In this document: positions 8,226-15,318 of the stretch, in pieces
Numbering within the stretch: position 1 is the first letter of the stretch
How the letters are laid out: each line of letters begins with the position of its first letter
NCBI GenBank assembly: GCA_963803295.1
Contig: CAWDMC010000005.1
Span: 1-64,000 of the forward strand
Direction: 5' to 3'
Length of the DNA: 64,000 nucleotides
Source of the DNA: CAWDMC01 sp963803295
GTDB taxonomy: Bacteria > Acidobacteriota > Terriglobia > UBA7540
The notes under the pieces: generated by a model
The model's database searches: none
What the model saw: the letters and a program-made list of their open reading frames with translations, nothing else
What the model was told of the DNA's origin: nothing
Made by a program: the position numbers and the translations under genes

Positions 8226-9084
8226 GCAATACAAGACAGCACACGCACTGCGCACAGCGCTTGAGACAAGGCTACAAGACATGGCGCGGGGTCACGGGAC
8301 CGATGTCCAGCGCCTCAGGCGACGGGTGGCTTTTGATCGATTCCTGGCGCGATTGTTCGCTGCGGAGCCTCGGGAACGATATCCTTGGTTTCTGAAAGGC
8401 GGATACGCCATGGAACTGCGTATACGCCATGCCAGAACAACCAAGGACATCGATTTGGCAATATCCGCAAGCGGGTTGACCTGTTTGGGCCAGGAAGCAG
8501 AGCGCATTCGTAATTTGCTACAACAGGCCTCTTCCGTTAGTCTTCCAGACGAGTTCATCTTCCTCGTGGGTGAGTCGGTGCTCGAACCCGATGCACCTCC
8601 AGAGGGCGGAAGCCGTTACCCGGTAAACGCGATTATGGCGGGCCGTACGTTCGCGAGGTTCCGTGTGGACGTTGGAATTGGAGACGCGTCCATCGATCCG
8701 GCGGATCGTGTCGAGGGCGAAGGCTGGTTTGACTTCGCTGGCCTGCCGAGGCCAGAATTCCGGATGATCTCACGTGAGCAACAGTTCGCTGAGAAGATTC
8801 ACGCCTACACTTTACCCCGTGCTGCTAATCGGGAGAACACACGGGTAAAGGACCTCATCGATCTTGTCTTGCTTCAGGCAACGCCGATGGAATCTCAGCG
8901 GGTGCGAGAGAACATCCGCAGGACGTTCGAGCGAAGGAATACGCATCCCGTTCCTGTCACCCTTGCGTTCCCACCGGCGGCATGGGGCGCTCGATTCGAA
9001 ATGCTCGCGAAAGACTGCGGGCTTTCTCTGAAAATGGAGCAGGCGTTTCAGCAATTAGCGGCATACTTCGCCGATTTTGAATAA
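8212..9084 (+). CDS. AbiEii/AbiGii-family nucleotidyltransferase toxin
   Basis: The 290-aa product matches the toxin half of AbiE systems, a DNA polymerase beta-like nucleotidyltransferase. The nucleotide-binding signature appears as LKGGYAMELRI at about residues 62-72 and the metal-binding carboxylates as TKDIDLAI just after. EQQFAEKIHAYTLPR with KDLIDLVLL downstream is also characteristic. Characterised relatives transfer nucleotides to tRNA or other targets and cause growth arrest. It overlaps the antitoxin gene by 14 nt and ends 15 bp before the integrase. No lesion is visible. Confidence 0.9.
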   Translation: MTEPRQYKTAHALRTALETRLQDMARGHGTDVQRLRRRVAFDRFLARLFAAEPRERYPWFLKGGYAMELRIRHARTTKDIDLAISASGLTCLGQEAERIRNLLQQASSVSLPDEFIFLVGESVLEPDAPPEGGSRYPVNAIMAGRTFARFRVDVGIGDASIDPADRVEGEGWFDFAGLPRPEFRMISREQQFAEKIHAYTLPRAANRENTRVKDLIDLVLLQATPMESQRVRENIRRTFERRNTHPVPVTLAFPPAAWGARFEMLAKDCGLSLKMEQAFQQLAAYFADFE

Positions 9085-9099
9085 GAAGGGATAAAGTTT

Positions 9100-10386
9100 A
9101 TGTCGGTATTCAAAAGAGGAAAGATCTGGCGGTATGAATTCTCGTTCGCTGGCAAGCGGATTCAAGAATCCAGCAAATCCACGTCTAAGACTCTAGCCAA
9201 GCAGGCCGAACAGAAGCGGCGCCGGGAGCTGGAACAAGGCTTCAACAGCATAGAAGACGTTCGGGAGCAACTGATCCGCTCACTCCGCGAAGTGTCCCGA
9301 GACTATCTTGAAAGCTACTCCCTTCGTCACCGATCCACCACCTTTGCTAAACACGCGGTGAAACACTTGGTCCGGCACCTCGGCGAGAAGATGATCGTGG
9401 ATGTCAACGAGAAGACGGTCCGGGAGTACCAGGACGAGCGACTCAGGGAAGAGGCGGCGCCCAAAACCATCAATGAAGAGGTCGGCATCCTGCTGAGGCT
9501 CATCGGCGAACGCGGCGGATTGATCCGAGCAAGGCTGAGGAAAGAGAAACAGCTGAAGCTGAAGGTCCGGAGGCACGTGGCAAAGGTTTTCAGTTTCGAA
9601 GAGAAGAAACGTCTGATGGCGGCAGCACAGGCGGCCAAGTCTCCGACGATCTATCCCGCGTTGATGTTGGCAACGAACACCGCCATGAGAAGTAGCGAGA
9701 TTCGCACCCTGCAGTGGGAACAGGTTGATCTTGAGAAGGGTTTCCTCATTGTCGGTCGCACGAAGACCGACGCCGGAGAGGGGCGAACGATTCCCTTCAC
9801 TCCACCGCTTTATCAAGCTCTGAAGGAGCATGCGAACTGGTACACGCTAATGTTCGGGCGAATCGAGCCTCAGTGGTATCTCTTCCCTTTTGGAAAGTTG
9901 CACCAGCTTGATCCAACGCGACCCATCACGACCCTAAAGACCGCCTGGACCAATGTCCGTGAGCGCGCGGGCGTGAAGGGGCGATTGCACGATACCCGGC
10001 ATACGCTCATCACTGAGTTGGCGGAAAGTGGAGCCGGCGATGAAACGATCATGGACATCGCCGGACATGTCTCACGGCAGATGCTGAGGCACTACAGCCA
10101 TATTCGAATGCAGGCCAAGCGCGAGGCTCTCGAAGCCGTTTGGCGAAAGGAACAGAAAGCGATGAGCCTTAAATCAGAAAACGAGCGGCCGATGCAGAAT
10201 TGTTCGACAGTAGTACCCACTACTCTGCAGGTCGAAGCGCAGTCCCTGCAAAAGTCCCTACAGAGGTTACAAAATAGGGGTCAGAGGGGGTGTCAGTATG
10301 TTGCTAAGCCCCTGAAAAGAAATGGCTCCTCGGCCAGGACTCGAACCTGGAACCCTTCGGTTAACAGCCGAATGCTCTACCATTGA
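9100..10386 (+). CDS. int: Tyrosine recombinase / integrase of the integrative element
   Basis: This 428-aa integrase has an N-terminal arm-binding-like segment (FKRGKIWRYEFSFAGKRIQE), a SAM-like core-binding domain (about 60-160) and a catalytic domain. The catalytic set is visible: Arg in NTAMRSSEIRTL, HxxR as HDTRHT, His in IAGHVS and the nucleophile Tyr in LRHYSHI. The last 21 or so codons are read from the antisense strand of the tRNA-Asn gene (10323-10397), giving the tail SSARTRTWNPSVNSRMLYH. This shows the gene abuts the attachment site, so its C-terminus would change on excision. It belongs to the phage/ICE integrase group that uses tRNA 3' ends. Confidence 0.93.
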   Translation: MSVFKRGKIWRYEFSFAGKRIQESSKSTSKTLAKQAEQKRRRELEQGFNSIEDVREQLIRSLREVSRDYLESYSLRHRSTTFAKHAVKHLVRHLGEKMIVDVNEKTVREYQDERLREEAAPKTINEEVGILLRLIGERGGLIRARLRKEKQLKLKVRRHVAKVFSFEEKKRLMAAAQAAKSPTIYPALMLATNTAMRSSEIRTLQWEQVDLEKGFLIVGRTKTDAGEGRTIPFTPPLYQALKEHANWYTLMFGRIEPQWYLFPFGKLHQLDPTRPITTLKTAWTNVRERAGVKGRLHDTRHTLITELAESGAGDETIMDIAGHVSRQMLRHYSHIRMQAKREALEAVWRKEQKAMSLKSENERPMQNCSTVVPTTLQVEAQSLQKSLQRLQNRGQRGCQYVAKPLKRNGSSARTRTWNPSVNSRMLYH

Positions 10387-10397
10387 GCTACCGAGGA
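10323..10397 (-). tRNA. tRNA-Asn (GUU), attachment site of the integrative element
   Basis: The minus strand folds as a full cloverleaf: acceptor TCCTCGG/CCGAGGA, D arm GCTC/GAGC, anticodon stem TTCGG/CCGAA with loop CTGTTAA (anticodon GTT), T arm CCAGG/CCTGG with TTCGAGT, discriminator G and encoded CCA. Length is 75 nt. The 3' end faces the integrase, whose last codons overlap it in antisense. Integration has thus kept a functional tRNA at this junction. Confidence 0.96.
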
Positions 10398-10456
10398 GTA
10401 GGACGGGAATGCCGGTTGAAGCAGGTATTGAAAGGTAGGTAGCCCCAATTGCCTGA

Positions 10457-10633
10457 CTACTTCTTGTCGGAATCGCCACCGCCGCCGAAACCGCCTCGCA
10501 TCGCATCCTTGAACTCCCGGATTCCCTTACCCAAGCCACGTCCGAGATCGGGTAATTTGCCGGGGCCAAAGATGATCAGCACGATCAGCAGTATGAAAAT
10601 CAGATGTGTAGGTCGCAGCAAGCCTTCAATCAC
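10457..10633 (-). CDS. tatA: Sec-independent translocase protein TatA (second copy)
   Basis: A 58-aa protein starts at GTG 10633, 5 nt after GGAGGG. It has the TatA/E plan: a short N-terminus, one membrane helix (LIFILLIVLIIFGPGKLPDL), and an amphipathic helix (GLGKGIREFKDAMRGG), then a glycine-rich tail ending DSDKK. TatA assembles the pore for folded twin-arginine precursors in the inner membrane. It is about 50 bp downstream of a longer paralogue and shares most of the first 48 residues with it, so it arose by tandem duplication. Confidence 0.88.
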   Translation of the reverse strand: MIEGLLRPTHLIFILLIVLIIFGPGKLPDLGRGLGKGIREFKDAMRGGFGGGGDSDKK

Positions 10634-10682
10634 TTTACCCTCCAGATCCCGGACCCCCCGAGATCCTCAACGAGACAACCAC

Positions 10683-10961
10683 TTACTTTACCTTGACTTG
10701 GGTACCCTGCTCAACAGTTTTCTCAGACTCCGGCGCTCCAGGAGGTTCTGACGCGACTTTGACCGTAGCCGCCGGAATAACCGGGGGAGGCTGGGCGGAT
10801 GAATTGTTGCTGTTATCTATGCCGCCGCGCATGGCCTCCTTAAACTCGCGGATCCCCTTACCTAGGCTCCGGCCGAGGTCCGGTAACTTGCCCGGCCCGA
10901 AAATGACTAGCACGATTATCAGGATAAAGATCAGATGTGTCGGCTGAAGTAGACCTTCCAT
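10683..10961 (-). CDS. tatA: Sec-independent translocase protein TatA (first copy)
   Basis: The product from ATG 10961 is 92 aa; AAGGAG 8 nt upstream decides this start over the longer frame from 11009. Residues 9-31 are the membrane helix with the FGPGKLPDLG hinge and residues 32-48 the amphipathic helix (SLGKGIREFKEAMRGG). The acidic/Pro-rich tail is about 40 residues and extends further than in the downstream paralogue. Tat-targeted cargo exists nearby: the GH29 gene at 14.4 kb has a DRRTTLKLL signal. tatB and tatC are not in the window. Confidence 0.9.
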   Translation of the reverse strand: MEGLLQPTHLIFILIIVLVIFGPGKLPDLGRSLGKGIREFKEAMRGGIDNSNNSSAQPPPVIPAATVKVASEPPGAPESEKTVEQGTQVKVK

Positions 10962-11094
10962 AAACTCGCTCCTTAGCGCAGGCCCAGGGCGCCCGCTCCC
11001 AACTATCACATTATAGTGGAATCCAAAACAGAACCCAACCTGGATTTACGCTTGATCTTGCGTCCGGCTGGTGAAAAGCAATGCCGAGGCGAGG

Positions 11095-11676
11095 TCACGG
11101 TTTCCTGGCGGGGAAAATCATGTTGCCGGGCTTTCTTCGCTTTTGCTGACAGCTTTCTAGGTAGAGGCGACCGTAGCTGGCGGTGATATAGTCCTGCCGG
11201 GTATATCCAAGCTGCCGTGCCACCTGATCGATCCAGCGCTGCGGACCTTCGAGTTCCAAGAAATTGCCGATTGGAGTTTCGTCATAGACCAGATCGTGTT
11301 GCTCATTGCGGTCACCCATCAGCGCATAGTGGGTGCGATATTTTTCATAACGGAAGGTGGGCTCAAGTCCGATACCTTCGAGAATCTGCCAAAGGCGCTT
11401 GCCGTTCTCCACCTCGGTTTCGATTTCGGGCCGGATTTTGTATTTCGCCGAAGTCACCGGTGCTCCCTTAAAGGTGAGGACCGCACGGCCAGCGGCAGAA
11501 CGCAACCTTACCAAGCATCCGGCCCGGCGCAATCTCGAATCGGTAAAATCGAACAACTGATTGCTCTCGAAGTGGCGCGGCTTCACCGCGTGAAACCCCA
11601 TCTCAACAAGCCGTCGCTCCAGCGCCCGCGCGTCGCGAACCGCAAGCTTGATTTCCGTCTCGTGGCGGGAATTCAT
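11095..11676 (-). CDS. CYTH-domain protein (class IV adenylate cyclase/CyaB-like or triphosphatase)
   Basis: This 193-aa protein carries the CYTH signature ETEIKL (ExExK) at residues 6-11, followed by alternating basic and acidic strands (CLVRLR, AVLTFKG, RPEIETEV, YEKYRTHY, LVYDETPIGNFLELEG). This is the tunnel fold that binds triphosphates with divalent metal. Members include class IV adenylate cyclases, thiamine triphosphatases and inorganic triphosphatases; sequence alone does not tell which. It lies 54 bp downstream of the polyprenyl synthase gene, on the same strand. Confidence 0.82.
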   Translation of the reverse strand: MNSRHETEIKLAVRDARALERRLVEMGFHAVKPRHFESNQLFDFTDSRLRRAGCLVRLRSAAGRAVLTFKGAPVTSAKYKIRPEIETEVENGKRLWQILEGIGLEPTFRYEKYRTHYALMGDRNEQHDLVYDETPIGNFLELEGPQRWIDQVARQLGYTRQDYITASYGRLYLESCQQKRRKPGNMIFPARKP

Positions 11677-11730
11677 CGAGAGAACCTGAGGAGAATGCCA
11701 GAAGCAACGCGCTGAGAAAATATGACGCAG

Positions 11731-12723
11731 TTACGATTCGCGCTCAACAATGAAGTCGGCCAGCGAACGCAAGGCTTCTTTGTATTGCGATTCCGGAAAG
11801 CCGTTGAGGCAGCCCTTGGCCGTCTCGGCAAACTGGTGCGCCCGATTGCGCGCCTCCGCCACGGTGCCATTGCGTTCCACCAGCGCCAGGATGTCCTCGA
11901 AGCGTACGGAACGGAAGCCGCGCTCATCCAGTACTGAAGAGACCTTCCGCACCTCCTCAGGATCGCAGTTGCGCAACATGTAGATCAGCGGAAGGGTCAC
12001 TTTTCCTTCGCGCAGATCGTTGCCGATGGGCTTTCCCAGCTTTTCTTCAGAACTTGTAAAGTCCAGAAGATCGTCGATGACCTGAAAGGCCAACCCCAGA
12101 TTGGTGCCGTATGCACCCAGTTGCATTTCCTGCCCTTCATTCTTGCCGCCGAGCACAGCGCCGAGGCGCATGCAGGCCGAAAACAGACTGGCGGTCTTCC
12201 GATCCGCCAAATCGAGGTATTCCTCTTCGCTGACGTCGATCCTGCGCAAGCGGGTGAGCTGAAGCAGCTCGCCCTCTACCATCACTTGCGCCAGGCGGAT
12301 CAGCAAATCGAGGATCTTGAAGTTCCGCTCGGTGACCGCAATGTTAAACGCCTGCATGTACAGCCAGTCGCCGGCGAGGACACTGAGATGGTTACCCCAG
12401 CGTGAATTTGTGCTGGGGCGCCCCCGCCGCATGTCGGCCTCATCAATAACATCATCGTGAATGAGAGTGGAGGTGTGGATCAGTTCTACCACCGCCGCCA
12501 AGCGGATCGCGGAGGGCCCCTCGTAGCCGCAGAATTTCGCGGCAAGCAGGAGCAGCGCCGGTCTCAGCCGCTTGCCGCCGCTAAACTGCAGATACTGGCC
12601 GATCTCGGTTATGGCCGGCACGCTCGAAACACTTTGCCTGCAGAACTCCTCTTCCACTTTCTGGAGATCGGGCCGCACCAATTCGAAGATTTCCCTTCCC
12701 GTCAGGTTCTTGATAGGCACCAA
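11731..12723 (-). CDS. ispB: Polyprenyl (octa/heptaprenyl-type) diphosphate synthase
   Basis: This 330-aa trans-prenyltransferase extends farnesyl/geranylgeranyl diphosphate with isopentenyl diphosphate to make the side chain of quinones. The first Asp-rich motif is LIHDDVIDEADMRRG, the second is FQVIDDLLDF, and GGKRLRPALLLLAAK binds the allylic diphosphate. Length fits IspB/HepT. The residues before the first motif do not allow me to fix the chain length. The neighbour downstream is the CYTH gene; no other isoprenoid genes are nearby. Confidence 0.9.
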   Translation of the reverse strand: MVPIKNLTGREIFELVRPDLQKVEEEFCRQSVSSVPAITEIGQYLQFSGGKRLRPALLLLAAKFCGYEGPSAIRLAAVVELIHTSTLIHDDVIDEADMRRGRPSTNSRWGNHLSVLAGDWLYMQAFNIAVTERNFKILDLLIRLAQVMVEGELLQLTRLRRIDVSEEEYLDLADRKTASLFSACMRLGAVLGGKNEGQEMQLGAYGTNLGLAFQVIDDLLDFTSSEEKLGKPIGNDLREGKVTLPLIYMLRNCDPEEVRKVSSVLDERGFRSVRFEDILALVERNGTVAEARNRAHQFAETAKGCLNGFPESQYKEALRSLADFIVERES

Positions 12724-12909
12724 GCCCTGGTTCTCCGTTCTTCACCGAGCGTTTTCATTCAGGAAATTGTGAGCGCTTGGCCGAAGCTGGCAAGCGATGT
12801 CACATGAGCATCATCCCATAAAACGTAGTCCCACGGAAGCAGGAACTACGCCCCACAACGTCATACTGGTCCCTAAACGGCCCGACACGCGGCCTCCGGA
12901 TTGACCTGC

Positions 12910-14393
12910 CTAGCTCGGCTCGATCTTGAAACAATAGGCATGATCGCAAGGGCGCGCCTTCTCCAGGCTCTCTGGCAGGCTCACTTTGAGCGCGCCTTCA
13001 TGATTCCATTCGAGGGGTTCGCTCCTTCCCAGCAGGACGATCTTCGAACCCTCGCGAGGCCGGATCGATTCCAATAGGAGCTCAGGACCGGGCCACTTGG
13101 TGCTGATCGCGTAGACATATCGGCCATCCTTGCTGCGCGTGAAGAAAAGGTCCAGACCCTCTGACGGCTGAGTCCACTGGCGAGTTCCATAGATCGCTTC
13201 ACCATTTATTTCGAGCCAGCGGCCCACGTCCGCGAGGCGTTTACGCTCGATCTCCGGCAAGGCGCCCTGGCCGTCGAGATTGACGACCAGCAGGAGGTTC
13301 CCATTATTGGCCACGATTCGCACCAGCATCGCCACCAGGTCGTCGCCGGAGATGACGTTCTTTTCGGTGTCCAGCTGGTTATAGCCGTACGACTGGCTGA
13401 TGCCGCGGCACTCCTCCCACTTGTGCTTGAGCCCGAGCTCCTTCACCCGGAATTCCTTCTCGTCGGCGAGACCGTACTCACTGGTGAAGTAGTCGCCTCG
13501 CCGGCCGCGCGTTTTTCCGAGGCGGTCGTTAACCGCCACTTCCTTGTGGCCCTCCGCGTGATTGTAGAAGTCGGCCACCATTTTGGGAGTGTGGTAGTAT
13601 TCGGCTACATTCACCCAATCGCCGTCTAACCACAGAATGTCGGGGTCGTAAGAGGTGATCAACTCTTCCGTCTGCGGCACGATGTAGTCCGCCACGAAAT
13701 CGCGCACCGGAATCTTCCCCGCGATCTTACCCTTTACCGCCGTCTCGTCGTAAGGCACGGTGAAGACGTGATCGTGATCCCAGACCCGCAGTGTCTTGTT
13801 GCCACTCGCGTCGATGATGGGGTACTCCCACTCTTCGAGCGACTGGTAAAGTCCCGATCTTCACACCGGCTTGGCGGCAGGCCGTGGCCAGAGGCGCAAG
13901 GAGGTCACGATGCGGTCCCATTTCCATGGCATTGCGATGGGTAAACTTGCTGGGCCAGAGGCAAAAGCCGTCGTGATGTTTCGGCAAGGCACGATATACC
14001 GCATTCCGGCACTGCGGGCCGACGGCTACGAGTTGGTCAGGGTCATAGGCTTTGGCCGTAAACATCGGGATGAAGTCGTCCCGCTGGAAATTGGCGCCCC
14101 AGGTCTTGGCGTGGTATTCCTTGTACTTCGTATACATAAAAAATAGGTACCAGTCCGGGTACACCGGTCCCTGATCCGGCAAGGGCGACCAACCGGCGAT
14201 CGAATAGAGTCCCCCAATCGACGAACATTCCGAACTTGGCGTCTTCGAACCATTCCGGAAGGCGGTGTTTGTCGAGAGATTCCCAAGAGGCCGTATACGG
14301 CTGGCCTGAGTCGCCTCTGGCAAACCCTCGGGCTGTGGTCAATCCGGACAAAGCAAGCAGCTTCAGCGTGGTGCGGCGGTCTATCGAGGTCAT
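12910..14393 (-). pseudogene. GH29 alpha-L-fucosidase with Tat signal, two +1 frameshifts
   Basis: Three overlapping reading frames make one GH29 protein. From ATG 14393 there is a Tat signal (DRRTTLKLLALSGLTTARGFA), then LPEWFEDAKFGMFVDWG, where an extra G in a run of five (minus strand, near 14211) breaks WGLYSIAGWSPLP. The next frame runs to about 13857, where a second extra G breaks IGLYQSLEEWEYP. The last frame carries the nucleophile region DILWLDGDW and a C-terminal beta domain. Deleting one G at each place restores a continuous protein of about 490 aa. Either a recent pseudogene or two sequence errors; a secreted fucosidase is the ancestral function. Confidence 0.85.
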
Positions 14394-14460
14394 GGTCAGG
14401 GATTCTATCATCGGTGCAAGGGAGTTGACCAAGGATGGCAGGCCTTACGCCGCGAATACA

Positions 14461-15261
14461 TCACGGTTGCAGGTGGGACTCCTGCACTCCCACTCGGAAG
14501 AAGCGTTCGAAATTCTCCACTATCTGCAGACCTAACTCTTCGACACTGGTATGCCGCAGACCGGCGAGCACGCGCGTAGTCTCGGCCACCAATGCCGGCT
14601 CGTTGCGCTTGCCGCGATTCGGAACCGGGGCAAGATAAGGACAATCGGTTTCGGTAAGCAGACGGTCCGGCGGAATCTCGGGCGCCACCGCTCGTAAATA
14701 TTCAGCCTTTGGGAAGGTTAGATTTCCCGCAAATGAGATCATGAATCCGGCGTCCATCAAATCGAAGGCGTCTTCTAGCGTACCCGAAAAACAATGCAGG
14801 ATGCCACCGAGGCCGCTGGAGTGCCAATGTTGGTGCACGAGGATGCGCAGTTCCGGCCAGGCGTCGCGGCAGTGAATGATCACGGGAAGCCGGGCCTCGC
14901 GGGCCAAATCGAATTGGCGCACCAGCACATCGCGCTGCACGTCGCGAGGCGAGTGATCGTAATAGTAGTCAAGTCCAATTTCGCCGATGGCAAGAAACTT
15001 GGAATCTCCTGCCAGTTCCCGCAGACGATCGTAGTGGCTGTCCTGGGCTTTGATGGCCTCGTGCGGATGGATCCCGGCGGCAGCATAGATCCACTCGTGG
15101 GGACGTGCAATATCGAGCGCAGCATGGAGCCGGTCAGGACCTTCGGCCCCGCCGATCAACAAGATATAGCAGAGCCCGGCAGCACGGGCGCGCTCAATCA
15201 CCGAGCCACGGTCGCTGTCGAACTTTGGGTCGTCGAGATGAGCGTGGGAGTCCAGTAGCAT
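14461..15261 (-). CDS. tatD: TatD-family metal-dependent deoxyribonuclease
   Basis: This TIM-barrel hydrolase of about 266 aa has the metal-binding opening LLDSHAHLDD, then IGEIGLDYYYDHSPRDVQ, PVIIHCRDAW, LHCFSGTLEDA and the late LLTETDCPYLAP motif, in the order seen in all TatD proteins. Family members are 3'-5' exonucleases acting in DNA repair or quality control. I start at ATG 15261 because MLLDSHAHLD is the usual beginning; an upstream start at 15267 adds two residues. It is directly downstream of metG, as in many bacteria. Confidence 0.92.
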   Translation of the reverse strand: MLLDSHAHLDDPKFDSDRGSVIERARAAGLCYILLIGGAEGPDRLHAALDIARPHEWIYAAAGIHPHEAIKAQDSHYDRLRELAGDSKFLAIGEIGLDYYYDHSPRDVQRDVLVRQFDLAREARLPVIIHCRDAWPELRILVHQHWHSSGLGGILHCFSGTLEDAFDLMDAGFMISFAGNLTFPKAEYLRAVAPEIPPDRLLTETDCPYLAPVPNRGKRNEPALVAETTRVLAGLRHTSVEELGLQIVENFERFFRVGVQESHLQP

Positions 15262-15318
15262 AAGCAAGTAGGCAGTCGGCAGAAAGCAGTAGGCAGTCCT
15301 CCCCTACAGGTTGGACGA

